Source of the DNA: Nymphalis io
Lineage: Eukaryota > Arthropoda > Insecta > Lepidoptera > Nymphalidae
Direction: 5' to 3'
NCBI RefSeq assembly: GCF_905147045.1
Contig: NC_065903.1
Coordinates: forward strand, 1,240,001 to 1,304,000
DNA: 64,000 nucleotides
A program made the translations under genes and the position numbers. Under the pieces are notes generated by a model, which made no database searches, was not told the DNA's origin, and saw nothing but the letters and a program-made list of their open reading frames with translations. Shown here piece after piece: positions 21,501-27,517 of this stretch (positions are counted from its first letter, which is position 1; each line of letters begins with the position of its first letter).

Positions 21501-23864
21501 CGGAAAGAATTCAGGCACAGGACCCAATAGAAAAACCCAATAACTTTTTTTTGGCCCGACCTGGGAATTGAACCCAGGACCTCCGAGTCTAAGACCTTAC
21601 ATCAAGCCACTAAACCAACGAGGCAGTCGATTATTATACATCTATATACTATTAACGTATTAATTGTCACCGAGTTAACTGACATGTGGACCTTGCTCAC
21701 GTGCAGCCTTGAGGCGGACTGTCAACAATCTTATGAATGTCAAATGATGATGATGATGATGATGAAATGAAAATATATCAAGATAAGATCATAGACAATT
21801 TTAAGTACTTTTTATAGTTTTAACATATTCCTAACAATTTTAACCCTTATTGCATGAGATGGCCCAGAGGTAAGAAATGCCAAACCCGGGCAAGCATCAC
21901 TGAATTTTCATGCGCTTAATTTGTGGATATAATTCATCTCGTGCTTGACGGTGAAGGAAAACACCGTGAGGAAACCTGCATGTGTCTAATTTCAATGAAA
22001 TTCTGCCACATGTGTATTCCACCAACCCGAATTGGAGCAGCATGGTGAAATAAGCTCCACACCTTCTCCTCAAAAAGGGAGAAGAGGCCTTAGCCCAGCA
22101 GTGCGGCATTCACAGGCTGTTACTGCTGTACTGCATTGGGTTTGTTTAATAAACAATACAATATCTAAACATTATTTAAACCATTAAAAATTCTGGACAT
22201 ATAGCTTAAACGTTATCATTTTATAAGCACAAAAAGGGTAAAGGACATATTCAATGTGTTTTCATGGCCCCTAAAAAGAATTGTAATATTTTTAAGTAAG
22301 ATACATTTACTGGTGGTAGGGCTTTGTGCAAGCTCGTCTGGGTAGGTACCACCCACTCATCAGATATTCTACCGCAAAACAGCAATACTTGATATTGTTG
22401 TGTTCCGGTTTGAAGGGTGAGTGAGCCAGTGTAATTACAGGCACAAGGGACATAAAATCTTAGTTCCCAAGGTTGGTGGCGCATTGTCTATAAGCGATGG
22501 TTGACATTTCTTAGAATGCCAATGTCTAAGGGCGTTTGGTGACCACTTACCATCAGGTGGCCCATATGCTCGTCCACCTTCCTATTCTATAAAAAAAAAA
22601 AAATTATCAAATATATTATATTTAGTCGCTATAGAAGCATTACACTTCCTAATTTAATGTCCAGCATCTACTAGTACATAAAGAAATAACTCGGTCTCAA
22701 GCAGAACCGGCTAAAAAATCGACGGTTTTATTAAAATATTTTTATTATAGTTTGAAACGCCTTATTCTGACTGTTTCATTTGCATGGTGTGCTATTTATA
22801 ATGTATAGTTTTATAATAACCTTTACTGGTGGTAGGGCTTTGTGCCAGCTCGTCTGGGTAGGTACCACCCACTCATCAGATATTCCACCGCAAAACAGCG
22901 TTACTTTGTATTTTTGTTGTTTAATTTGGAAGTGTGAGTGAGCCAGTTTAATTAGAGGCACAGGGTCATAACATCTTAGTTCCTAAGGTTGGTAGCGTAG
23001 GCGATGTAAGCTTTGGTTAACATTTTTTACAATGCCAATGTCTACGGGCGTTGGTGGCCACTTACCATCAGATGGCCCATACGGTCGTCTGCCTACGTAT
23101 TATATAAAAAAAAAAACAAACGTTCTTTAAGATATTTTTTAACTCTACTATACTTGACCTACCAAAGTTGCATATAAAATAGCAATATCATTCAATGTAA
23201 GTTGCTAGTATGATTCTATAAGGGTCTTATTTACTTAATTTATTACAAGAACCTAACCTAACCTTACGTATATAAGATTAGCGGGTGATTAGTTAAACAA
23301 TGCTGGCTTTTTCTTTCGAATGTTGAATCAATATTGAAAGAAAGAGAGAAAACAGTGTTAAACTAAACAGTCGCTAAGCAATGTTTATAAGTAAGGCCGT
23401 AAATAAATAAAGTCCTAATAAATATATTACTATACTATTTTAAAGCGCGTTTGTACTTTATACGTAAACTAGTTAAAAAACCAACTGGATTAGTTGCTTC
23501 GTTCTTATGTGAACGATTGACAAATCAACAAACATACTTTCACATTTTATAATAAATTATTAAAATAATATTGGAAGGAAATCTTCAGCCAGAAAAGATG
23601 CAATTTACGATACAAGTCCTGTAACGCATTTTTTACAAATAAAAAAAATACCTGAGCGATTTGATCAAATCTTCCAAATAATTCATTCAAAGTCTTCACC
23701 AGGTCAGAGGCGCTCAAACGTTCGGACAGTGGTGTGAAGTTAACAATATCAGCGTACAAGATACTGACGTTATTGTGACGTTGCACGTGCATCTCATGGA
23801 AGCGAGTCTGCTTAGTGCTGTCTGCGCACGCATCCGCCATTTTGAGCATGATGGAACGTTTAAC
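1..23864 (-). CDS. Ac76E: Adenylyl cyclase, Ac76E / type 2-4-7 class (16 exons, partial at both ends)
   Basis: Membrane adenylyl cyclase that makes cAMP from ATP downstream of G proteins. Sixteen minus-strand exons, each bounded by AG and GT with matching phase at every junction, total 2172 nt or 724 codons without a stop. Domain order: C1a from residue 1 to about 211, C1b to about 385, six membrane helices with a glycosylated loop, a linker helix, and the start of C2a. Both C1a metal-binding aspartates are present, in YADIVNFT (codon 23748-23750) and LGDCYYC (17212-17214), so C1a looks catalytically intact. NVLCGVLGLRKWQFDVW and the ADIVNFTPL block favour the Ac76E / vertebrate 2-4-7 class over rutabaga (IHTGRVLCG) or type 5/6/8/9; this is from family memory, not a search. 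The N-terminal tail, helices 1-6 and most of C2a are outside or unlocated. Introns carry many SINEs. Confidence 0.9.
422..593 (-). CDS. Ac76E: Adenylyl cyclase exon: TM12 and signalling helix into C2a
   Basis: 172 nt, phase 2 in and 0 out, between CGTTATAG and AATAAG|GTTTCATT. It encodes FSTLPYAAKAGLILVFLAAL then LHILDRQIEFTSRTDFLWKD (helix 12 and exit) and KLKFEQEEVETMRGINK. The charged amphipathic end is the helix that feeds the C2 domain, as in family members where it continues into ILLENILPAHVA. The ATG upstream of the acceptor is intronic. Confidence 0.9.
780..982 (-). mobile_element. SINE-A, internally deleted
   Basis: Minus-oriented copy. Head (GAGATGGCCTAGTGGATAGA) and degenerate B box are present; the middle of the tail region is missing. 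Confidence 0.8.
1108..1353 (+). mobile_element. SINE-B lacking its B box
   Basis: Head CCGGTTGGCGTGGTTGGTAC, then a jump from GGTTGTGG to TACAGACATTTG that removes about 22 nt, including the GGTTCGATTCC promoter element. The rest matches full copies. Confidence 0.83.
1403..1476. repeat. Poly-T homopolymer, 74 T
   Basis: An uninterrupted run of 74 T on plus (A on the cyclase sense strand) directly before the head of SINE-A at 1482. Exceptionally long for a stable homopolymer; exact length is likely unreliable. Confidence 0.95.
1482..1785 (+). mobile_element. SINE-A, near full length
   Basis: tRNA-like head with A box (GATGGCGTGAGAGTGGTAAG) and B box GGGTTCAAACCC, body AAGGAAAACATCGTGAGGAA, and RTE-like tail GGCCTTTAGCCCAGCAGTGG. 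Preceded by the 74-T run. Confidence 0.88.
1886..2052 (-). CDS. Ac76E: Adenylyl cyclase exon: TM10 and TM11
   Basis: 167 nt, phase 0 in and 2 out, between CTATTTTTCAG and ACAGA|GTGAGT. It encodes SYLYSSVLTLASISVFLRVG (helix 10), FVLKLVLMVLTLLGHISLFA (helix 11) and VAELFSQYQKQDANT. Length and spacing fit two back-to-back helices. Confidence 0.87.
2205..2385 (-). mobile_element. SINE-D, degenerate
   Basis: Weak match in order: GAGATGGCAATTTAACATAA, TTCCGCTCCTAACTC, and a tRNA-like ACCTAGGAGTCTGCAGC head. In the cyclase intron. Confidence 0.4.
2646..2880 (+). mobile_element. SINE-B, near full length
   Basis: Head GGGCCGGTTGGCGTGGTTAG and B box GGTTCGATTCC, then GACAGACATTTGTGTGC and GTATATCAGTTGTCTGGTG. 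The end near 2880 lacks the ATT tail and is only 67 bp from a cyclase exon. Confidence 0.87.
2947..3060 (-). CDS. Ac76E: Adenylyl cyclase exon: glycosylated extracellular loop
   Basis: 114 nt, phase 0 to 0, between TTAATTTCAG and GCTCCT|GTTAGT. It encodes FQTYIIQEFPFESKIVNATW, then NETVLTELQFDIDIDSAP. NAT and NET are adjacent N-glycosylation sequons in the loop between helices 9 and 10, where mammalian cyclases are also glycosylated. The donor is GTTAGT, as in the exon ending at 6564. Confidence 0.86.
3352..3435 (-). CDS. Ac76E: Adenylyl cyclase exon: TM9
   Basis: 84 nt, phase 0 to 0, between ACTTTTTTCAG and AATCTG|GTAATTTTC. It encodes VVASSCYIRLTMFVISVVLI then SFCAVINL, essentially one membrane helix. 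Placed by phase, splice sites and hydrophobicity. Confidence 0.85.
3705..3835 (-). mobile_element. SINE-D tail fragment, degenerate
   Basis: ATTATAGTGCACAGCTGTGT and TTTTCTCACTCTTATAATCC match the SINE-D core; head lost. Confidence 0.5.
3957..4200 (-). mobile_element. SINE-C, degenerate
   Basis: Contains ATCTGATGGTAAATGATCAG, ACAGACATTGGCACTGTAAG and GCGGTAGAATATGTGATGAG in family order, diverged, ending 51 bp from a cyclase exon. Confidence 0.7.
4251..4398 (-). CDS. Ac76E: Adenylyl cyclase exon: TM8
   Basis: 148 nt, phase 2 in and 0 out, between ATCACTTGCAG and GGACAA|GTAAGTG. It encodes SVIIYASFGPTLITLLVFVY (helix 8), then LSWSDGRAGLLLSDVPDELY and VDNCTKPGQ. An in-frame ATG upstream of the acceptor lies in the intron and is not a start. 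Confidence 0.87.
4859..5020 (-). CDS. Ac76E: Adenylyl cyclase exon: linker and TM7
   Basis: 162 nt, phase 2 in and 2 out, between CCTAATTTCAG and CCTAA|GTAAGT. It encodes SNNSEGLRRITLGFKNREQE, then RQYRNQSDAQFKYYVACAAG and LFMLLACIQLLTVP. The charged ITLGFKNREQERQYR segment is the conserved cytosolic approach and the rest is membrane helix 7. Confidence 0.9.
5079..5384 (+). mobile_element. SINE-A, diverged
   Basis: Head AAGATGGCTCAGTGGTGAAA, B box GGGTTCAAACC, tail CTTAGCTCAACAGTGGGACA. Many substitutions, so an older copy. Fills the cyclase intron between 4859-5020 and 5482-5537. Confidence 0.8.
5482..5537 (-). CDS. Ac76E: Adenylyl cyclase exon: short C1b/linker exon
   Basis: 56 nt, phase 0 in and 2 out, between TTTCATTGCAG and TGCAG|GTAATTTG. 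It encodes SLAMIEQHLLPQRTCCDC, the helix that leads to the second membrane cassette. Too short to be seen as an ORF; placed by splice sites and phase. Confidence 0.85.
5642..5769 (-). CDS. Ac76E: Adenylyl cyclase exon: end of C1b
   Basis: 128 nt, phase 1 in and 0 out, between GTAATTTTAG and TCT|GTAAGTGATG. It encodes TPGVPTRSRPSSKMTKYVEC, then WGADKPFANITDSTLAKNIG and IS. The MTKYVECWGADKPFA block is the conserved part of the C1b to membrane linker in this cyclase class. Confidence 0.88.
5926..6178 (+). mobile_element. SINE-A with internal deletion
   Basis: CGAGATGGCCCAGTGGTAAG head and intact B box; about 40 nt are missing before CCTCCTCAAAAAGGGAGAGG. Confidence 0.83.
6179..6563. other. Intron sequence, nothing recognised
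   Basis: AT-rich intron between a SINE-A and the cyclase exon at 6564-6653. Contains a G8-9 run near 6536-6544 and no repeat or ORF I trust. Confidence 0.6.
6564..6653 (-). CDS. Ac76E: Adenylyl cyclase exon: C1b, short symmetric exon
   Basis: 90 nt, phase 1 in and 1 out, between GTTTCTTCAG and CTAA|GTTAGT. It encodes DFDTDSSSVPRDTSQPFFLR then MLSTMSVESL. The donor is the less common GTTAGT form; if it is not used, the frame ends at the TAG inside that donor, giving a truncated protein. It is joinable in frame to its neighbours on both sides. Confidence 0.75.
6909..7076 (-). CDS. Ac76E: Adenylyl cyclase exon: C1b, symmetric (cassette-compatible)
   Basis: 168 nt, phase 1 in and 1 out, between AACATTTCAG and ACAG|GTAATTAT. 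It encodes DISRRSSVKIDGPKTVAF, an Asn/Gly-rich stretch and SGSIIGAISPIMGT. RRSSV (7054-7068) matches the PKA consensus. Because its length is a multiple of three and both ends are phase 1, skipping it would keep the frame. Confidence 0.8.
7445..7640 (-). CDS. Ac76E: Adenylyl cyclase exon: C1b, first variable segment
   Basis: 196 nt, phase 0 in and 1 out, between AAATATTTCAG and GGAG|GTAAAAAG. It follows IVPPK directly and encodes KSGISENGRLSVCTVDRKAS, then about 45 further polar residues ending ESLRNPGG. No catalytic motif, as expected for the poorly conserved C1b region. RKASI (7578-7592) is a classic PKA-type site. Membership rests on phase continuity and position, less on sequence identity. 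Confidence 0.82.
7641..8447. other. Intron sequence, nothing recognised
   Basis: AT-rich intron of the cyclase upstream (in gene sense) of exon 7445-7640. No SINE, ORF or strong palindrome seen. Confidence 0.6.
8448..8711 (-). mobile_element. SINE-B, near full length
   Basis: Minus copy with (ATT)n tail at 8440-8455, body and B box (GGAAATCGAACCC on plus), head to CCAACCGGCTCGTC. An ORF over the head is a shadow. Confidence 0.87.
8712..9117. other. Intron sequence, nothing recognised
   Basis: AT-rich cyclase intron with no identifiable element. Confidence 0.5.
9118..9275 (+). mobile_element. SINE-C, 3' half
   Basis: AAGGGACATAACAACTTCGT, GGTGACCACTTAACATCAGG and CCATCCCTATACATAAAA follow the family order; 5' part missing. 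Confidence 0.7.
9276..9943. other. Intron sequence, nothing recognised
   Basis: AT-rich, no element recognised beyond short T runs. Confidence 0.5.
9944..10235 (-). mobile_element. SINE-A, near full length
   Basis: Minus copy from AACAGCCTGTTAATGTCCCA to AACCACTAGGCCATCTCG, with intact tail, body and B box. One of the best preserved copies. Confidence 0.9.
10545..10776 (-). mobile_element. SINE-A, internally deleted
   Basis: Minus copy in which ATACATGCAGGTTTG is duplicated at a deletion junction (10678-10700) that removes the centre of the body. Confidence 0.8.
10942..11060 (-). mobile_element. SINE-C remnant
   Basis: TTATAAAATATGTAGGCAAG and GGGCTACCTGATAGTATGTG resemble the family end; the rest has decayed. 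Confidence 0.45.
11432..11725 (-). mobile_element. SINE-C, near full length
   Basis: From a T-run and ATAGAATAGGAAGGCGGACG through CACCTGATGGTAAGTGGTCA to GAGCTTGCACAAAGCTCTAC. High identity to the copies at 59205 and 22309. Confidence 0.9.
11726..12518. other. Intron sequence, nothing recognised
   Basis: AT-rich cyclase intron. A 68-codon ORF at 11842 is Lys/Asn-rich, low-complexity, and not considered coding. Confidence 0.5.
12519..12582. repeat. (AT)n microsatellite
   Basis: About 32 uninterrupted AT units in a cyclase intron, 50 bp before the SINE-A at 12632. Confidence 0.97.
12632..12923 (+). mobile_element. SINE-A, near full length
   Basis: GGCCGAGATGATCTAGTGGT head, B box slightly altered (GGGTCCAAGCCC), tail GGCCTTAGCCCAGTTTTGGG. 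Confidence 0.88.
13095..13581 (+). mobile_element. RTE-clade LINE fragment (RT C-terminus and 3' end, internally deleted)
   Basis: A plus-strand ORF with RVQ-type RTE features: MAETLQDLEEMLNSLS, VGLGMNIENTKIMA, EYIYLGQTTQLGRHNFEKEA, RRIRLGWAAFGRLRH and VFNQCVLPVMTYGA are diagnostic of RTE/BovB-like reverse transcriptase C-termini. After MTYGA the sequence jumps to the element's 3' end (GGGGGAGGCTTTCGTCCAGC) and a run of 10 A at 13572-13581. The element is 5'-truncated, lacks endonuclease and most RT motifs, and cannot be active. The junction holds a perfect 12-bp inverted repeat (13497-13526). Confidence 0.88.
13592..13724 (-). CDS. Ac76E: Adenylyl cyclase exon: end of C1a
   Basis: 133 nt, phase 2 in and 0 out, between TTTTACACAG and AAG|GTAAGT. 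It encodes GRVHITKSTMLQLGGKFEVE, then PGDGASREGYLADHKVETYL and IVPPK, the C-terminal strand and end of C1a. Only 10 nt of original intron separate the donor from the A-tail of an RTE LINE fragment on the plus strand (see 13095-13581). Confidence 0.94.
13828..14062 (-). mobile_element. SINE-C, shortened
   Basis: TAGGTAGGCGGACGAGCAAA, ACCATGGGAACTAAGATGTT and GGCGGTAGAATAGTGGATGG are in order; 5' end lost. Only 104 bp upstream of the cyclase exon 13592-13724 in gene sense. Confidence 0.78.
14063..14924. other. Intron sequence, nothing recognised
   Basis: AT-rich cyclase intron. A 61-codon ORF at 14734 lacks any recognisable feature. Confidence 0.5.
14925..15050 (+). mobile_element. SINE-D tail, opposite orientation
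   Basis: TCGTGTGCGCACACACTCAC, CTCCCTTGAGAATGCCCGCC and GTTACCGAAATCAT match the reverse complement of the tail half of 17420-17755. The only plus-oriented SINE-D piece found. Confidence 0.6.
15051..15618. other. Intron sequence, nothing recognised
   Basis: AT-rich cyclase intron with several TGCATG/GCATATGC words near 15333-15350; no element identified. Confidence 0.5.
15619..15856 (+). mobile_element. SINE-A, internally deleted
   Basis: Head GCTGAGATGGCCTAGTGGTA; a deletion after GGGTTCAAACCTG and another before CTTCTCCTCAAAAGGGAG. Tail GCTGTTACTGTACTGTA. Confidence 0.84.
16118..16276 (-). CDS. Ac76E: Adenylyl cyclase exon: C1a core
   Basis: 159 nt, phase 2 in and 2 out, between ATTATTGCAG and GG|GTAGGTC. 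It encodes FVREATGFNVDMRIGIHTGN, then VLCGVLGLRKWQFDVW, then SDDVTLANHMESGGIAG, the most conserved block of C1a. The GN in IHTGNVLCG is typical of the type 2/4/7 class, where rutabaga has GR. The coding sequence contains a TGACGTCA palindrome at 16155-16162 (the DDVT codons). Confidence 0.95.
16555..16645. mobile_element. Family E copy, diverged
   Basis: GTTAAACACCGATTTCTCTC ... CATTTGAAAGAAGAACACGG ... CCCTAAGCAATGT matches the reverse complement of 23278-23377, with the outer left end lost. Confidence 0.6.
16875..17055 (-). mobile_element. SINE-C, degenerate
   Basis: TTTCACCTGATGGTAAGTGA, AAGAAATATTAACACATAAT, and CCTTGGTAAATAAGATGTTA keep family order with many changes. Ends 65 bp from exon 17120-17247. 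Confidence 0.62.
17120..17247 (-). CDS. Ac76E: Adenylyl cyclase exon: C1a, second metal-binding Asp
   Basis: 128 nt, phase 0 in and 2 out, between TATTTTCCAG and ACG|GTAAGTCG. It encodes ENQCMRIKILGDCYYCVSGL followed by a PVSRPNHAYNCVNMGLQ stretch and EAIR. The Asp of LGDCYYC (17212-17214) is the second metal ligand of the two-metal mechanism. A longer ORF in another frame across this place is a shadow. Confidence 0.94.
17420..17755 (-). mobile_element. SINE-D, longest copy
   Basis: Read on minus: head CCTCGTTGGTCTAGTGGCTT with A box, B box GGGTTCAATTCC, a TTATTGGG segment, a body with CTCGGAGTCTGG, core GGCCGCCGTGGTCGAAATCG and an ATT-rich tail. A 61-codon ORF across it is a shadow. Confidence 0.85.
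18168..18347 (+). mobile_element. SINE-C, internally deleted
   Basis: CTGGTGGTAAGGCTTTGTGC start and GTGGCCCATATGCTAGTCCA, ACTGTATAAAAAAAA end; the central third is lost. Confidence 0.82.
18606..18870 (-). mobile_element. SINE-B, near full length
   Basis: Minus copy with AATAATATCCTGGGACATTA tail end, ACACCCAGACTCAGGACAAA core and a slightly altered B box; head ends near 18870. Confidence 0.87.
18871..19497. other. Intron sequence, nothing recognised
   Basis: AT-rich cyclase intron, no element recognised. Confidence 0.5.
19498..19740 (-). mobile_element. SINE-C, shortened
   Basis: T-run then CGAAGGCGGACGAGCATATG through GCGGTAGAATATCTGATGAG, ending GTACTTACCCACCAG; a central deletion removes the AACACAACAATA part. 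Confidence 0.82.
19766..20076 (-). mobile_element. SINE-A, near full length
   Basis: AACAGCCTGTGAATGTCCCA through ACTGGGCCATCTCGGCTTGA with intact B box. Adjacent to a SINE-C copy of the same orientation. Confidence 0.9.
20222..20345 (+). repeat. Lepidopteran ACTAATATT-type repeat fragment
   Basis: TACTAATATTTATGCGAAAG followed by ACCACTGAGCTGATTTTGAT is the widespread moth/butterfly repeat start; related fragments at 20845, 29750 and 53138. I do not assign a superfamily. Confidence 0.5.
20380..20642 (+). mobile_element. SINE-B, full length
   Basis: GACGGGCCGGTTGGCGTGGT head, B box GTTCGATTCCC, core GAGTCTGGGTGTAATTATCT, tail AATGTCCCAGGATATTATTA. The best reference copy of the family here. 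Confidence 0.9.
20845..20975 (+). repeat. ACTAATATT-type repeat fragment
   Basis: ATACTAATAATATATATGTG with GCGATTTAGATAAAATTGC and AGAGTACAGGCCACATTTTT, same order as other lepidopteran copies. Confidence 0.45.
20976..21404. other. Intron sequence, nothing recognised
   Basis: AT-rich cyclase intron, no element recognised. Confidence 0.5.
21405..21632 (-). mobile_element. SINE-D, internally deleted
   Basis: Core ATAGTGCACAAGTGTGTGCG, then GACACGACCGGAAAGAATTC, then the complete tRNA-like head with B box (GGGAATTGAACCC on plus). Body part and ATT tail missing. Confidence 0.83.
21744..21764. repeat. (ATG)n microsatellite
   Basis: Seven ATG units. TGATGATG tails are common at RTE-type LINE ends, but no LINE body was recognised in the preceding sequence. 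Confidence 0.8.
21856..22124 (+). mobile_element. SINE-A with A/B-box spacing deleted
   Basis: GAGATGGCCCAGAGGTAAGA runs directly to AAACCCGGGCAAGC, so the B box is half lost; body and tail intact. Confidence 0.86.
22309..22602 (+). mobile_element. SINE-C, full length
   Basis: CTGGTGGTAGGGCTTTGTGC to CCTTCCTATTCTATAAAAAA with an A13 end. Reference copy; very similar to 31900 and 38499. Confidence 0.92.
22824..23114 (+). mobile_element. SINE-C, near full length
   Basis: ACTGGTGGTAGGGCTTTGTG to GTATTATATAAAAAAAAAAA, more diverged in the centre than the copy 220 bp upstream. Confidence 0.88.
23278..23377. mobile_element. Palindromic MITE-like element, family E
   Basis: A 100-bp unit bounded by TTAGCG and CGCTAA with imperfect terminal inverted repeats of about 28 bp (TTAGCGGGTGATTAGTTAAA versus TTAGCGACTGTTTAGTTTAA) and a CT-rich core. 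Related copies at 16555-16645 and 42746-42850. Confidence 0.7.
23652..23864 (-). CDS. Ac76E: Adenylyl cyclase exon: start of C1a, first metal-binding Asp
   Basis: 71 codons, phase 0 to 0, between TTGTTACAG and CAG|GTATTT. It opens with VKRSIMLKMADAC, the conserved entry to C1a, continues through a short variable stretch to RHNNVSILYADIVNFTPLS, and ends NELFGRFDQIAQ. Asp39 of the exon (codon 23748-23750) is the first catalytic metal ligand. The preceding exon, expected to encode the end of helix 6 and the linker into C1a, was not found on this strand between here and 64 kb. Confidence 0.93.
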
Positions 23865-23999
23865 CTGTAACAAAAGCATAATTGGTTTTCATAATATTCT
23901 TGGTATTTTCTGTAAGACATGTCGATGGTCCGTTACAAATCATATAGATATAAAAGACGAAGTCATGTGAAAATAATTGTTCTTATTTAACAGTTACTT

Positions 24000-24478
24000 G
24001 TGTTAATAAACTACTAACAAAATACGCAGACATTCATTATGTAAATGATGAAAGATGTAACATTACCAAATACAGTATAGGTTTAACGTCTTTAGTAACA
24101 GTTTTGCAAAGCATATGCTGCAAGAAACGGTCTTGGCACTTCACAAATACCATTAACAAATGTTAAAACTGAGTGCGTTTTATTGATTAAATTTCATCAA
24201 TATCGAATATTTTACAAATTGATTCTACATCAAGTTTCGAAATAGTTCTTACAGAAAACCTACTAGACCTAAATATCATTGCGCCTACAATAATTTAAGA
24301 GTAACACCGGTATAAAGATATATGATATTATAAAACTATAGGCTACGTTTGTTAAAAATATTTCTTTCAAACTTTGCTTATTGTTAAAATCAAAATTACA
24401 TTTCGGAATAAACAACTTTAACAAAACATTTTATGAGATTATTCATTAATGTACTTTAATACCATTTGTTTAAATACG
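24000..24478. other. Upstream intron / flank, nothing recognised
   Basis: Searched on minus for the missing cyclase exon (end of helix 6 and linker); no acceptor-exon-donor unit with the expected residues was found. Confidence 0.45.
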
Positions 24479-24479
24479 G

Positions 24480-24775
24480 TAACAGTAACAGCCTGCTAAT
24501 GTCCCACTACTGTGCAAACGCCTCCTCTTCCTTATGAGAAGAAGGTTTGGAGCTTATTCCACCACGCTGCTCCAATGCGGGTTGGTAGAATACACATGTG
24601 ACAGAATTTTAATGAAATTAGGCACATGCAGGTTTCCTCACGATTTTTTCCTTCATCCACGAGATGAATTATAAACACAAATTAAGCACATGAAAATACA
24701 GTAGTGCTTGCCCGGGTTTGAACCCACGATCATCGGTTAAGATTCACGCGTTCTAACCACCAGGCCATCTCGGCT
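24480..24775 (-). mobile_element. SINE-A, near full length
   Basis: AACAGCCTGCTAATGTCCCA through CCAGGCCATCTCGGCTTTTA; small deletion in the body (CTTCATCCACGAG). Confidence 0.88.
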
Positions 24776-25619
24776 TTTACAAAACACAGTACTCATTCAC
24801 ATCTATGCTCTTCTCATGTCACTTCGTATGTAAATAAGTAATTTTCTCCGTTTATTTATTTCAACTAAAATAGCGTTTACAGAAGTAAAATATTTCTCTT
24901 TGCATAAAATTAAACAAATACACGACTCCTCCGTTTTATTTTATTTATAGAAAGTGAGTTAGTACAATTATCATTTCATAATATTCATGAATGTTCAAAC
25001 AACAAAAGGGACGTCGGAACCATTTTATTTACCATGAACAGTTCAGGTAAATTCTTGTAATACCTTCAATATCATATGAATAAATAGAAAGTTCTAGAGA
25101 TTCCAGACAAATTATGATGCAATTATCGTTGTCAGGTGACGATTCAAGAATTGCGTGTGAAAGATTTTGCGTCATGACTCAAGATTATTTACTTTAAGGT
25201 TATTAATCTCATAATTGTTTCACGCAAGTATCAAGACTACGTGACTAAGGGTACTGCGGTCTTCCGGAAAAGCGAGGGTTTTTTATTTTTTACAGTGCGA
25301 TGATAAATAAATATTTAATTCAGAATTAGAAACAACTAAGCATAAATAAAACGTTATCAATTATAACATTAATGTAACTAAAGATGTCACAACTTTAACT
25401 ACGGATGATATTCTCAATTTGTGCGCACATGCAATTTTGTCCAATTTCCACATCTATTGGTAATCCAAGTAATAATTCTCTCCCTTTTTAGAAATATATA
25501 TGAAATATATTTAACAGTTTCAACTTTTCACTTCGGCTGTCCCTTTGACATACTGTTTGTTTTTACATTGTTTTCGATGGGATAATTTATTATCATATGA
25601 ATAAATGAAAAAAAATCGG
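24776..25619. other. Non-coding stretch, nothing recognised
   Basis: AT-rich; no splice-bounded exon, SINE or palindrome that I trust. Confidence 0.45.
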
Positions 25620-25722
25620 GACATAATATCTTATTTTCCAAGGGCCACTAGTGCATTGGCGATGTAAGCGATGGTTAACATTTCTTACAATGCCAATGTC
25701 AATGGGCATTGGTGGTGTTTTA
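25620..25722 (+). mobile_element. SINE-C fragment
   Basis: GGGACATAATATCTTATTTT, GCATTGGCGATGTAAGCGAT and TTTCTTACAATGCCAATGTC match the centre of the family. Confidence 0.75.
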
Positions 25723-27089
25723 TAAAATATTTATCAATGTTTTTATATAAATAATCAATATTATTACGGATATACATAACATTGTAAATATGCTGTGATG
25801 TCACCGTAAGTACACCAACTTTGTCATCATCCCGGAGAGAGTCTCTAGCTCTAAGACTGTAGCTCTACCAGCTCTTTTTTGATGTACGAATACAGTTCTT
25901 ATGTCTGCAGAATTACCTTTAGAGTAATATGTAAAAAAGGATATGTGTAAGTACTGAGATGAGGAGTGTGAGAAAGAACGGACGAAGAATAAATATTGTG
26001 CCAACCCCACGTAGTGGGAAAAGGACAGGAAGAGGAATATGCCATATGACATTAAACTATCAAAATATTTAAAGTATACCCATCATATTAGCTGTCTAAT
26101 TTTCCTAATCGCGTATGTTGTGGAGCTTAGTCTACCTGCAAGGAATAGCAAATGAGAATCCACTGGAGCTTTGAATCGATACTAATGCCTAAAAGAACTG
26201 TATTGCATGTTTACATTAGCTACATTATATTCACATTAGATATAAAATATCAGACAAAGTTGAACCTTAACCTTAATTAATCAGCCTATTTTTTTATTGT
26301 ATTTTCATGTTTCGTTTATTTATTTTTCGTACTATTTGTGATTACATTTAAGTGTGTAAATTTCGTAAGTATATGTTTAAAATTAACTTAAAAATATCCA
26401 CCTTAAGATTATTAATACCTCCTAATTACCTAAAACATAGTACCTAAGATGGAATGGCGATTTAATTGTACACATTGTGTAACCTCTGTTCTCTTGTAAG
26501 TGACAATAATATGTCGTATTGAGAATAAATGTCTTTAAACCTGAGTTGAACTAAAAAATATGATGACAGCTTTTCGTCTGCGTCAGCGTCGTAATTCCTT
26601 CATTGGCAGCAGATCAGAAGAACTTTACTTAATAAAGCCCTCAGTGACAAAATATATTCCTAGAATTGTCGAGTGACTCTTTTCTATATAATCAGTGATT
26701 TTTGTACTTAATATAAATCGGTGTTAAATCAGTTATTCAGTTGCAATTTGTATTAAGTTGAGATGTATTTCAACCACGCGTGATCGTCTGTGTCCAAACC
26801 GGTTCATTAACAATGACCCAAATATACTCAGCTCACGTACGCCCGATGAATAAAACACGTCTACATTTCTTGTAAATGCTTAAAATGAATGAACGAATCA
26901 ACAATAATAATGTTGCTTTAGTTAGCAATGTGTCTTTTTAAGATTATTTTCATTTAAAGTAAGAAAAAAACACTCTGTCATTTTTACTGGTTAAAAAGAT
27001 TAAATAAATTATATACACTACCTGGAAATTTTCAATGAAAATGAGGAATAATAACATAAGTCGGTTGTTAACCAACTTTATAAATTATT
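25723..27089. other. Non-coding stretch with an unassigned GC-richer patch
   Basis: A minus-strand 83-codon ORF (25801-26052) ends HQKRAGRATVLELETLSG.., next to a CCCCACGTAGTGGGAAAAGG motif; probably a decayed repeat. The rest is AT-rich without features. Confidence 0.35.
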
Positions 27090-27200
27090 TACAATTTCAA
27101 TCAATCAATCAATCAACAGCCAATCATTGTCCACTGCTGAACATAGGCCTCTCCCAAGGTGCGCCAAAGCTCCCTGTCCTCCGCCTTCCGCATCCATTTA
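27090..27200 (-). mobile_element. RTE LINE 3' end with TTGA-type tail
   Basis: Read on the minus strand, the segment encodes WMRKAEDRELWRTLGEAYVQ then QWTMIG, the usual end of RTE open reading frames, and finishes in a tetranucleotide tail (TTGA repeats, seen as AATCAATCAATCAATCAAC on plus at about 27097). Severely 5'-truncated. Its end (GAGGCCTATGTTCAGCAGTG) resembles the tail of SINE-A. Confidence 0.82.
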
Positions 27201-27517
27201 CAATTTAATAAAACTATATTCCAGGGCTCAGCGTCATAAGTATACCGGACAAAGGTTACTACAGGAAATATCTATCTTTACTTCCCCGCGTATCAAAATA
27301 TCAATGCCAGTTATACGTTAAAATATGTTTTTTTAATACCACGATTTTATTAACTAATATAATTTGTATGTTTGTTTACTTGTTTGATTAGATCTGATTT
27401 AGCATTCGATTTTCATTTAATTTTCTTATGTTTCTTATAAGTTTATGTAGTAGTGGACTAGGAGTACGTACAATTACCATAAAACCAAAGTTCATCCACA
27501 ATTATTCGCCTTTGATG